DNA of 64,000 nucleotides, from positions 1,054,001 to 1,118,000 of the forward strand of contig JAQTIF010000001.1 in the NCBI GenBank assembly GCA_029433525.1. The letters are read 5' to 3'. The notes below the pieces were generated by a model. That model worked only from the letters and a program-made list of their open reading frames with translations. It made no database searches and was not told the DNA's origin. Position numbers and translations under genes: made by a program. Below are positions 47,122-57,560 of this stretch, in pieces; the stretch's first letter is position 1; every line of letters begins with the position of its first letter. This DNA is from Enterobacteriaceae bacterium ESL0689. Its GTDB lineage: Bacteria; Pseudomonadota; Gammaproteobacteria; Enterobacterales; Enterobacteriaceae.

Positions 47122-47868
47122 ATGAGCCAATATCTGGTTTTTCAGCTTCATGGGCCGATGGCTTCCTGGGGGATGGCCGCCCCCGGAGAAGTGCGCCATA
47201 GTCAGCCGCTTCCTACCCGTTCAGCCCTGCTCGGATTGCTGGCGGCGGCTGTCGGGATCTGCCGTGATGAAGAGGAGCGATTGCATCTTTTCAATCAGCA
47301 CTATGCCTTTCTGTTATCGGCCAGTCATCACCCCCGCTGGGCCCGGGATTACCATACGGTACAGATGCCAAAAGCGGTACGTAAAGTCCGTTATTTCAGT
47401 CGTCGGGAAGAGCTCCATGATCCGAAGGTGTTAGAGACGCTGGTCACGCGACGTGACTATTACACCGATAGCTGGTGGCTGGTTGGCATCGCTCTGACCG
47501 CCAATGCGCCCTATACCCTCGAACAGTTACAGGAGGCATTGCGCCAGCCGGTTTTCCCGCTTTACCTGGGACGTAAAAGTCATCCATTAAGCTTACCGCT
47601 GGCCCCCTTATTACTGGAAGGCGAAGCAGCGGATGTCTTAACTCAGGCCTACCACCACTATCGGGCAAAGTGGCGGCAACTAAAAATCCCGCTGCCGCCA
47701 TTGCAAAATGAGTGCTGGTGGGAAGGAGAACATGCGGGACTGGAAGCCAATAAAATTTTGTACACCCGTGATAATCCCTTAAGTCGTAAGCAGTGGCTGT
47801 TCGGTGAACGCATCGTCAATCAGGGAACCGGGATCATCAAGGAGGAGACATGTACCTCTCAAGAATAA
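47122..47868 (+). CDS. cas5e: Cascade subunit Cas5e (CasD)
   Basis: Binds the 5' handle of the crRNA. 248 residues: RAMP/RRM fold starting YLVFQLHGPMASWG, then the typical GEVRHSQPLPTRSALLGLLAAA. The ATG at 47122 is used (GGGCGAG upstream), 10 bases after the cas7e stop; the frame is open from 47104. Its last 19 bases overlap cas6e. Confidence 0.95.
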   Translation: MSQYLVFQLHGPMASWGMAAPGEVRHSQPLPTRSALLGLLAAAVGICRDEEERLHLFNQHYAFLLSASHHPRWARDYHTVQMPKAVRKVRYFSRREELHDPKVLETLVTRRDYYTDSWWLVGIALTANAPYTLEQLQEALRQPVFPLYLGRKSHPLSLPLAPLLLEGEAADVLTQAYHHYRAKWRQLKIPLPPLQNECWWEGEHAGLEANKILYTRDNPLSRKQWLFGERIVNQGTGIIKEETCTSQE

Positions 47869-48496
47869 CTCTCTATACCAGCCAGTTTTCTCCTGAGCAG
47901 TTACTCCAGCTCATCGAACGGGGCGAATACGTCATGCATCAATGGCTGTGGCAATTATTCCCTGCGATGGAAGCCCGGCAATTCCTCTATCGTCGTGAAG
48001 AATTACAGGGCGCATTGCGCTTCTTTGTTCTCTCAGCGCAACCCCCTGTCGCCAGTGAGATCGCAGAAGTGCAATGCCGCCCGTTTGATCCGGCATTAAG
48101 TGTCGGGCAACAGTTATGTTTTAGCCTGCGTGCTAACCCGACGATATGTAAAGCAGGCAAACGTCATGATCTGCTTATGGATGCCAAACGTCAGGTGAAA
48201 GCGCATGTTGATAAAAGAGACATCTGGCCTTATCAGCAAAAAGCGGCGCTGACGTGGCTGGCACAACAGGGAGAACGTCACGGCTTTACGCCCACGGAAG
48301 TCAGCATTGACGCTTATCGCCAGCAGCAGATCAGAAGCCAGAAATCGCGCAGGAGTATTCAGTTCAGCAGTGTCGATTATAACGGCACGCTGGTGGTCAA
48401 TCAGCCAGCGCTCTTTTTACAAAGTCTGGCATCAGGATATGGCAAAAGCCGAGCCTTTGGCTGTGGTCTGATGATGATTAAGTCCTGGAACGGAGC

Positions 48497-48500
<4 letters not shown>
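47850..48500 (+). CDS. cas6e: CRISPR endoribonuclease Cas6e (CasE/Cse3)
   Basis: Cuts pre-crRNA at the base of the repeat hairpin and stays bound to the 3' handle. 216 residues, two ferredoxin-like domains. Catalytic His30 in YVMHQWLWQLFP (His20 in E. coli) and the glycine-rich loop GYGKSRAFGCGLMM at the C-terminus. Overlaps cas5e by 19 bases and cas1 by 4 (ATGA), so the set is tightly coupled. Confidence 0.95.
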
Positions 48501-49710
<1,210 letters not shown>

Positions 49711-49804
49711 ATTAATTCCTCTTTAACAATTTGTTTTTTAGTAAAATCGTGGTAGATTTTTTTTGCTAAAAAAAGTCCATGCGAAACAAGTATATACATT
49801 TAGA
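49711..49804 (+). promoter_or_regulatory. CRISPR leader
   Basis: 94 AT-rich bases between cas2 and the first repeat, with long T and A runs. It ends in TTTAGA right before repeat 1, like the E. coli I-E leader. Expected to hold the array promoter and the integration-host-factor site that directs new spacers to repeat 1; a one-mismatch IHF-like match (AAACAAATTGTTA, minus strand, 49724-49736) is farther from the repeat than in E. coli, so its role is unclear. Confidence 0.8.
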
Positions 49805-51847
49805 GTGTTCCCCGCGCCAGCGGGGATGAACCGGGTAATTTACGCTCCAGCAGTGCCGGAGCGTTAGTGTTCCCCGCGCCAGCGGGGATGAACCGTAACA
49901 GATAAAGATAATATCTTGCCAATTCGTGTGTTCCCCGCGCCAGCGGGGATGAACCGCCGTTCTCATTCCGGCCTCTGACACCGAGTGTGTGTTCCCCGCG
50001 CCAGCGGGGATGAACCGATATACGAAATCCCGGTTTCAACGGGTGAAATGTGTTCCCCGCGCCAGCGGGGATGAACCGGACAGCAACGGTACGGATTATG
50101 TTGTGGGTCAGTGTTCCCCGCGCCAGCGGGGATGAACCGGGTCGTTGCTGGAGGGAGGGAGTCAAAATCTGGTGTTCCCCGCGCCAGCGGGGATGAACCG
50201 CGTACGCGCCAACTGTTATCTGAATACTAAAAGTGTTCCCCGCGCCAGCGGGGATGAACCGTAATTTCTGGTGAGAAGGGGTTTTTTGTGGAGGTGTTCC
50301 CCGCGCCAGCGGGGATGAACCGCCACCGTAGTAATACGAGGGCTTTAATAAATCGTGTTCCCCGCGCCAGCGGGGATGAACCGACAGGTAACGCCGACAG
50401 TGTCAACGCAATTGAGTGTTCCCCGCGCCAGCGGGGATGAACCGGGTACGCGGCATGAGTGCGGACGTGGTAGGGAGTGTTCCCCGCGCCAGCGGGGATG
50501 AACCGGATTTTGGCGGTGTGGCGCGGTGTACCGGGACGTGTTCCCCGCGCCAGCGGGGATGAACCGGTATTAAACATGACAAACTTTTTATATAACCGGT
50601 GTTCCCCGCGCCAGCGGGGATGAACCGGTGTCGGTCGCACCGTCATTGCCGATACCCGTGTGTTCCCCGCGCCAGCGGGGATGAACCGCCAACTTGCCTG
50701 ATAAAACTTTCGTAACGCCGGTGTTCCCCGCGCCAGCGGGGATGAACCGCCTCAAACGATTTAACGACAGCGTGACCATCAGTGTTCCCCGCGCCAGCGG
50801 GGATGAACCGAAATCGGGGAGATCTGTATCAGTGACAGCCGGGTGTTCCCCGCGCCAGCGGGGATGAACCGAGGGTTGTCGGATTTAGCCAGCGTCAGCA
50901 ACTGTGTTCCCCGCGCCAGCGGGGATGAACCGGCTGAAACCTGCCTGGCTGCTGTCCTTTAGTAGTGTTCCCCGCGCCAGCGGGGATGAACCGTTTTGGC
51001 GTTGACGCCTTGCCACCACCTGAGCGTGTTCCCCGCGCCAGCGGGGATGAACCGGGGTTCATCAGCAGCGCACGACCGAGCCAGATGTGTTCCCCGCGCC
51101 AGCGGGGATGAACCGGGTAATTTACGCTCCAGCAGTGCCGGAGCGTTGTGTTCCCCGCGCCAGCGGGGATGAACCGTGGGCTGCAAAGAAAAAACAGTGG
51201 TTCTACCGGTGTTCCCCGCGCCAGCGGGGATGAACCGGCTGACGGAGTAACGGATTTAATCGGTTTATAGTGTTCCCCGCGCCAGCGGGGATGAACCAAT
51301 CAGGTTATTTAAATCAGAAGCAATTAACCCGTGTTCCCCGCGCCAGCGGGGATGAACCGCCGTTGAACGGCAGGCGATGAATAACATTCTTGTGTTCCCC
51401 GCGCCAGCGGGGATGAACCGGTTCCCCACAATGCGGACGGGCGCAACGGTGCGTGTTCCCCGCGCCAGCGGGGATGAACCGAGAACTACACCAGTCAGAC
51501 CGATGGTAACGGTGTGTTCCCCGCGCCAGCGGGGATGAACCGATCGCCAGGTTTTCATGGACGCAGCGATTCAGGTGTTCCCCGCGCCAGCGGGGATGAA
51601 CCGCCAGCTTCGAAAAAAACCGCAACGCAACGCCTGTGTTCCCCGCGCCAGCGGGGATGAACCGTCTGCGGCCTGATCCACCCCCTGCGCCTGCCAGTGT
51701 TCCCCGCGCCAGCGGGGATGAACCGATATATCTAACAATTACGGCACATTTATCTTTGTGTTCCCCGCGCCAGCGGGGATGAACCGAAACTGGCATGATT
51801 GGCTTACCTCAGATTACTGTGTTCCCCGCGCCAGCGGGGATGAACCG
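49805..51847 (+). CRISPR. Type I-E CRISPR array, 34 repeats and 33 spacers
   Basis: 29-base repeats begin at 49805 and 49867 and then every 61 bases to 51819. The repeat starts GTGTTCCCCGCGCCAGCG and ends GGATGAACCG; CCCCGC/GCGGGG is its hairpin. Spacers are 32 bases except the first (33). All repeats are identical by eye save number 25 (51270-51298), which ends in A, not G. Even the last repeat is intact. Spacer 1 (49834-49866) repeats spacer 22 (51116-51147) over all 32 bases. Leader and cas genes lie to the left, so the newest spacers are on the left. Target phages or plasmids cannot be named from the sequence alone. Confidence 0.99.
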
Positions 51848-51890
51848 CGTAAAAACATAAATTGTTGCGTACTCTATGCCTCTGGTGGCG

Positions 51891-52202
51891 CTACAGCGCT
51901 GCCAGTTCGTTCAGCGTGTCAGGATTGTGCTCAATCATTTTGATAAGCAGAATGGCTTGTCTATTAGGTTTAGCGAGTCCCTGTTCCCAGTTCTGCAGCG
52001 TCGTGACGCCAGTATGTAAATACTGGGCGAAAACAGCCTGTGACAGCTTCAGTTTTTCGCGTACCGCCTTCACTTCAGCCGGTGTCATCGTTACGGGTTT
52101 TATGCTGACCTTGTGCATTCGCAACGTTTTTTTGCCGCCATTAAACGCTCCCCACGCAGCCATGCCTTCCTGCAGTTCGCTAAAAATATCACGCTCTTTC
52201 AT
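51891..52202 (-). CDS. XRE-family antitoxin-like regulator (HigA/NadS type)
   Basis: 103 residues with a C-terminal helix-turn-helix (LSQAVFAQYLHTGVTTLQNW) followed by EQGLAKPNRQA, as in antitoxins paired with RelE/HigB-like toxins. The ATG at 52202 overlaps the stop region of the upstream toxin remnant, the usual toxin-first order. It ends 44 bases beyond the last CRISPR repeat. With a broken toxin it may be an orphan regulator. Its targets are unknown. Confidence 0.75.
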   Translation of the reverse strand: MKERDIFSELQEGMAAWGAFNGGKKTLRMHKVSIKPVTMTPAEVKAVREKLKLSQAVFAQYLHTGVTTLQNWEQGLAKPNRQAILLIKMIEHNPDTLNELAAL

Positions 52203-52408
52203 CAATGCCCTCTGCTCCTGGCCTGTTCAAGCATTTCGCGCTGTGCTTTGGTTAAATCATCTTTCTGATCTTTGTCATACAGGGTGAATAACAGAAAGTG
52301 GGACTTTTCCAGATACCCGTAGTCAATCACTCTGTAGTGGCTCCCAAAATCATAACATCTTTTTCGTACTGACAGCGGGATCCTCCACCATGATGCTGGT
52401 AAGGGCAC
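52202..52408 (-). pseudogene. RelE/HigB-like toxin, 5'-truncated
   Basis: The last ~55 residues look like the end of a RelE/HigB-family toxin: YDFGSHYRVIDYGY, LLFTLYDKDQKDDLTKAQRE. Family members have about 100-115 residues; here only 68 codons are open from a GTG at 52408, and the part before SHYRVID does not look like a toxin in any frame up to the adk promoter region. Judged a remnant whose first half was lost, perhaps with a frameshift. Overlaps the antitoxin start. Confidence 0.6.
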
Positions 52409-52511
52409 TTCCGGTTGTCATAACCGCATAGCCATTGAATGATACTGTTGCCGCTGTCGCGCTATCGACGGCTAAAACACGTTATTAATCATCACGATCA
52501 GCCTGGTTGCC

Positions 52512-53220
<709 letters not shown>

Positions 53221-53328
53221 TCCTGTGCATTCTCATCCGCTGATCGGTGGGATGCGCCCCCTGGTAAAGGTAGCGTCGCCCGTATTTTCGCTACCTTTAT
53301 CTGCCATACCCGTCATCAAGAGGTGGTT

Positions 53329-54291
53329 ATGTCGCGAACGAAAACCGGTATTCTGCTGGTTAACTTAGGCACCCCTGATGCCCCCACGCCACGGGCGGTA
53401 AAGCGCTATCTGCGGCAGTTTCTCAGCGATAAACGGGTGGTGGATACCTCACGTCTGTTATGGTGGCCACTACTGCGCGGGGTGATCCTGCCGCGCCGTG
53501 CGCCGCGTGTGGCCCGATTATATCAGGCTATCTGGATGGACGGCGGCTCACCCCTGCTGGTCTATAGCCGCCAGCAACAACAGGCCCTGGCGGCGCGTCT
53601 TCCGAATACGCCGGTCGCGTTAGGAATGAGCTATGGTTCTCCTTCACTGAATGAGGCGGTGGATGAACTGCTGGCACAGGGGGTGGCGCATATCGTGGTA
53701 TTGCCACTCTATCCACAATACTCCTGTTCAACCGTGGCGGCTGTATGGGATGAACTGGCGCGCATTCTGGCCAGAAAGCGTGCCATGCCGGGTATTTCGT
53801 TTATTCGCGACTACGCGGATGCGGCCAGCTATATCACGGCACTGGCCCACCGGGTACGTCGCTCTTTTGCCCAACACGGTGAGCCGGATGTGCTGTTGCT
53901 CTCTTATCATGGCATTCCTCAGCGCTATGCTGACGAAGGGGATGATTATCCACAACGTTGCCGCGATACCACCCGTGCGCTGATTGCCGCGCTGGGCCTG
54001 CCAGCGCAACGGGTCATGATGAGCTTTCAGTCACGTTTTGGCCGTGAACCGTGGCTTATGCCTTATACCGATGAGCTACTCAAAAAGCTGGCTGAAGATG
54101 GCGTCAAACATATTCAGGTTATCTGTCCGGGGTTTGCGGCGGATTGTCTGGAAACCCTGGAAGAGGTCGCGCTACAGTATCAGGCGCTTTTCCTTGCCGC
54201 TGGCGGTGAAAAATATGCCTATATCCCGGCACTGAATGCGGATGAACGGCATATTACGATGATGGTCACGCTGACGGCGCCCTATTGTTAG
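53329..54291 (+). CDS. hemH: Ferrochelatase
   Basis: Inserts Fe2+ into protoporphyrin IX, the last step of heme synthesis. 320 residues, E. coli length. Catalytic His in [16 protein letters not shown] and the acidic patch around [14 protein letters not shown] are present. ATG at 53329 with AAGAGG upstream. Its stop codon TAG is made half by the TTA target site and half by the first base of the repeat at 54291; without the insertion it would be TAA at the same codon. Confidence 0.97.
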   Translation: MSRTKTGILLVNLGTPDAPTPRAVKRYLRQFLSDKRVVDTSRLLWWPLLRGVILPRRAPRVARLYQAIWMDGGSPLLVYSRQQQQALAARLPNTPVALGMSYGSPSLNEAVDELLAQGVAHIVVLPLYPQYSCSTVAAVWDELARILARKRAMPGISFIRDYADAASYITALAHRVRRSFAQHGEPDVLLLSYHGIPQRYADEGDDYPQRCRDTTRALIAALGLPAQRVMMSFQSRFGREPWLMPYTDELLKKLAEDGVKHIQVICPGFAADCLETLEEVALQYQALFLAAGGEKYAYIPALNADERHITMMVTLTAPYC

Positions 54292-54434
54292 AGCCTGGCC
54301 CATCAGGCTATTTTACTTGCCATTTTGGCCCTGGGCAGTGCCCGAAATCTTCACGTACTACCTGTACGCTGCGGTTTCTCCGCGCTGTCCGTGTCCAGAC
54401 TGGCTGCGCCAATAACGTCTGCTGGGCCAGGCGC
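54291..54434 (+). repeat. MITE-like repeat, copy 2
   Basis: 144 bases, ends GAGCCTGGCCCA (54291-54302) and TGGGCCAGGCGC (54423-54434), inverted with one mismatch, flanked by TTA (54288-54290 and 54435-54437). Roughly 90% like copies 1 and 3. Sits exactly at the hemH stop, between hemH and ushA. In E. coli aes, gsk, ybaL and fsr lie in this interval. Confidence 0.85.
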
Positions 54435-54531
54435 TTAATCGCACAGTCAATATCAATGCGGAAAACTGCTTGGTCTGATGTTTTAACTCGTTATAATTCC
54501 AGTGTTTATTCATTCCGTCAGGGAGGAAAAT

Positions 54532-56184
54532 ATGCATCTGAAAAAACACCGTCTGGCACTGACTTTATTCGCGACACTGGCGCTGGGAAGTCTGTCCGCG
54601 CAGGCTTATGAGCAGGATAAAACCTATAAACTCACCATTTTGCACACCAATGATCATCATGGCCATTTCTGGCGCAATGATTATGGCGAATATGGCCTGG
54701 CCGCACAGAAAACGCTGGTGGATGATATCCGCAAAGAGGTTGCCGCTGCCGGTGGTAGCGTATTGTTGTTATCGGGCGGCGATATTAACACCGGTGTGCC
54801 GGAGTCCGATCTACAGGATGCTGAACCCGATTTTCGTGGTATGAATCTGGTGGGCTATGATGCGATGGCCATCGGTAATCACGAGTTTGATAAACCGCTG
54901 AGTGTGCTGCGGCAACAGGAGAAATGGGCCAACTTCCCCTTGCTGTCGGCCAATATCTACCAGAAAAGCAGTGGCGAGCGTCTGTTTAAGCCGTGGGCCA
55001 TATTTAAGCGCGATGGCCTGAAAATCGCGGTTATTGGCCTGACCACCGATGACACCGTGAAGCTGGGAAATCCGGATTTTTTTACCGACATTGAGTTTCG
55101 TAAACCCGCAGATGAAGCCAGACGGGCGATTGAGACCTTACAGCAGAGTGAAAAACCTGATGTGATCCTCGCTGCCACCCATATGGGTCATTACGATGAC
55201 GGTCATCACGGCTCTAATGCGCCGGGTGATGTCGAGATGGCACGCAGTCTGCCTGCCGGATCGCTGGCGATGATTATCGGCGGTCACTCCCAGGACCCGG
55301 TCTGCATGGCGGCGGAGAATAAAAAACAGGTTGATTATGTGCCAGGCACACCTTGCGTGCCGGATAAACAGAACGGCATCTGGATTGTGCAGGCGCACGA
55401 ATGGGGAAAATATGTTGGCCGTGCTGATTTTGAGTTCCGCAATGGTGATATGAAACTGGTGCGCTATCAGTTGCTGCCGGTCAATCTGAAGAAGAAAGTG
55501 ACCTACGATAATGGCCAGAGCGAGCGGATATTGTATACGCCACAAATCGCTGAAAACGCGCAGATGCTGTCATTGCTGACGCCATTCCAGAATAAAGGGA
55601 AGGCTCAGTTAGAGGTTAAAATTGGTCGTGTCAATGGTCATCTTGAGGGCGATCGTAGCAAAGTGCGCTTTGTACAGACCAATATGGGGCACTTGCTGCT
55701 GGCGGCACAGACGGCACGGGCGCAGGCGGATTTTGCGGTGATGAGCGGTGGTGGTATCCGCGACTCTATCGAAGCGGGCGATATCACCTATAAAGATGTT
55801 CTAAAAGTTCAGCCGTTTAGTAATGTGCTGGTGTATGTCGATATGAGTGGTCGGGAAGTCACCGAGTATCTTACGGCGGTGGCGCAGCTGCAGCCGGATT
55901 CTGGTGCTTACCCGCAGTTCTTCAATGTCAGCTTTACTGCGAAAAACGGCAAGCTCAATGATTTAAAAATCAAAGGGGAAGCGATTGATCCAGCAAAAAT
56001 TTACCGCATGGCGACCCTGAACTTTAATGCTGCCGGTGGAGATGGCTATCCTGTTATCGATAAAAAACCCGGATATATCAATACCGGTTTTATTGATGCG
56101 GAAGTGCTGAAAGAGTATATCCAGCAAAACTCCCCGCTGGATGCCGCTGCCTTTGATCCAAAGGATGAAGTGCGCTGGCAGTAA
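54532..56184 (+). CDS. ushA: Periplasmic UDP-sugar hydrolase / 5'-nucleotidase UshA
   Basis: Hydrolyses external nucleotides and UDP-sugars for uptake of the nucleoside. 550 residues, E. coli length: signal peptide cut after AQA (about residue 25), metallophosphatase domain with HTNDHHGH, GGDINTG, GNHEFD, ATHMGHY and GGHSQD, then the substrate-binding C-terminal domain. The ATG at 54532 (GGGAGGAAA upstream) is chosen; the frame is open from 54502. Confidence 0.96.
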   Translation: MHLKKHRLALTLFATLALGSLSAQAYEQDKTYKLTILHTNDHHGHFWRNDYGEYGLAAQKTLVDDIRKEVAAAGGSVLLLSGGDINTGVPESDLQDAEPDFRGMNLVGYDAMAIGNHEFDKPLSVLRQQEKWANFPLLSANIYQKSSGERLFKPWAIFKRDGLKIAVIGLTTDDTVKLGNPDFFTDIEFRKPADEARRAIETLQQSEKPDVILAATHMGHYDDGHHGSNAPGDVEMARSLPAGSLAMIIGGHSQDPVCMAAENKKQVDYVPGTPCVPDKQNGIWIVQAHEWGKYVGRADFEFRNGDMKLVRYQLLPVNLKKKVTYDNGQSERILYTPQIAENAQMLSLLTPFQNKGKAQLEVKIGRVNGHLEGDRSKVRFVQTNMGHLLLAAQTARAQADFAVMSGGGIRDSIEAGDITYKDVLKVQPFSNVLVYVDMSGREVTEYLTAVAQLQPDSGAYPQFFNVSFTAKNGKLNDLKIKGEAIDPAKIYRMATLNFNAAGGDGYPVIDKKPGYINTGFIDAEVLKEYIQQNSPLDAAAFDPKDEVRWQ

Positions 56185-56214
56185 TGCCCAGCGACTTCAG
56201 CACCATCGCGCGCT

Positions 56215-56694
56215 TCAGTCGTGGCGCGCGATATCAGCAAATCGGGCTGACAGTAGTTGCGCCAGATCACCCGCTGTCAGTTCGATATCCAGCCCGCGTT
56301 TGCCACCGGAAATATACAAGGTGGCAAACCCCTGAGCCGAGATGTCAATCAGAGTCGGCAGGCGTTTTTTCTGTCCCAGCGGACTGATCCCGCCAACCAG
56401 ATAGCCAGTGACCCGTTGTGCTACCAGCGGATCGGCCATATCAACTTTTTTCACATTCAGCGCTTTAGCGACTTTTTTCAAATCCAGAGAGCTGGCAACC
56501 GGCGTGACAGCGACTGCCAGATGTTTGCTATCGCCATTAATTGCCACCAGCAAGGTTTTATAAACCTGATCCGCATTGAGTCCCAGTTTACGTACCACTT
56601 CGTCACCGAAGTGGGTCTCGTCGGGATCATGATCGTAATGGTGGAGGGTAAACGCGACTTTATTTTTTTCGAGTAATTTAATAGCCGGGGTCAT
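56215..56694 (-). CDS. ybaK: Cys-tRNA(Pro)/Cys-tRNA(Cys) deacylase YbaK
   Basis: Trans-editing enzyme that removes Cys from mischarged tRNA-Pro, acting with ProS (15.7 kb). 159 residues, E. coli length; single editing domain with Lys46 region (QVYKTLLV) and [14 protein letters not shown]. Convergent with ushA across a 30-base gap and overlapping ybaP by 4 bases (ATGA). Confidence 0.95.
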   Translation of the reverse strand: MTPAIKLLEKNKVAFTLHHYDHDPDETHFGDEVVRKLGLNADQVYKTLLVAINGDSKHLAVAVTPVASSLDLKKVAKALNVKKVDMADPLVAQRVTGYLVGGISPLGQKKRLPTLIDISAQGFATLYISGGKRGLDIELTAGDLAQLLSARFADIARHD

Positions 56695-57509
56695 AGTGTT
56701 CCTGTTAATTGTCTCTCTTTTATCATCTCAGGCAGGTTTCCCTCACCATATAAATGTGAGGCACCGACAGCCACGATATAGCGCCCGGATGGCAGGCTCA
56801 GCAGCTTTTGACACCAGGCGAGATGGCGCTGTTGCATCAGCATATCATGCAGCGGCTGACTAAAGGTCGAAGGTAACGGCAGCTTATCGTCGTCAGGTTG
56901 CCACCCACGCCACCAGCCGATCATCATCTCTAAAAGCCGTGCATTGGTATGCCAGTGCGTCAGGGTGTCGAGCAGTAATGTCAGCCCGTTATCGGGCAGG
57001 GCATGTAGTAATGTCAGCTGGCTGTCCGTCCCTTCCAGTTCAATCACCGGGATGTTGTGCTGATGTGCGGCAATCAGAAGCTGGTAATCAATGCCGTAAT
57101 CCGGGCGTAATTCCAGGGTCTGCGCCTGAGTTGCCTGTAATATCATGGCAATCTGCCACAGTGGCTGCCGGTCAAACAGCGTGATGGAAACGCCTAATTC
57201 AGCCGTGCGTGCCACCAGCCTGGCCAGCTGTTCAGCGTTCAGGCGCTCCGCGAGTGGCGGATAAGTGGCGAGGTTGTCAAAGGGGGCATCATCGCGGGTA
57301 ATATCGGCCTCGACGATCAGCGCGTCAGACTGGTGCAGCTTTTTCAGTAGTCTGGCAGGCAGGGGGGACATCTCGCTGGTTCCCATGTGAATACCGCCAA
57401 CCAGATGCAGATAACGCTGTTCAGGCAGCATCATATCCTGTGCCGGCCAGCGATAAGTGGTGCTCATGGCGGCCTGCCATCGCAGTGATATTTGGTTTAG
57501 CCAGCCCAT
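56691..57509 (-). CDS. ybaP: TraB/GumN family protein YbaP
   Basis: 272 residues. Two conserved GxxH motifs of the TraB (Tiki-like) fold: GGIHMG near residue 39 and [10 protein letters not shown] near the C-terminus, with IVEADIT and [12 protein letters not shown] between. Probable metal-dependent protease-like enzyme of unknown substrate. The ATG at 57509 aligns with E. coli YbaP; the frame is open to 57560. Coupled to ybaK by overlap. Confidence 0.87.
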   Translation of the reverse strand: MGWLNQISLRWQAAMSTTYRWPAQDMMLPEQRYLHLVGGIHMGTSEMSPLPARLLKKLHQSDALIVEADITRDDAPFDNLATYPPLAERLNAEQLARLVARTAELGVSITLFDRQPLWQIAMILQATQAQTLELRPDYGIDYQLLIAAHQHNIPVIELEGTDSQLTLLHALPDNGLTLLLDTLTHWHTNARLLEMMIGWWRGWQPDDDKLPLPSTFSQPLHDMLMQQRHLAWCQKLLSLPSGRYIVAVGASHLYGEGNLPEMIKERQLTGTL

Positions 57510-57560
57510 ACGCGCTCTCCCGGTTGAAGCTCTCATGCTAGCGCGTATGGGGGATAACAT

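Noticed and set aside
49766-51796. Several minus-strand open frames of 60-160 codons with repeated [10 protein letters not shown] or HPRWRGEH segments
   Set aside because: They are translations of the 61-base CRISPR unit; three frames rotate through the repeat. No gene signals.
49805-51847. Spacers matching other parts of this window (self-targeting)
   Set aside because: Reading the spacers against the genes here showed no convincing match; only a whole-genome search would settle it.
56205-56232. ATCGCGCG/CGCGCGAT stem between ushA and ybaK as a terminator
   Set aside because: No T-run on either side, and it lies partly in the ybaK 3' end.
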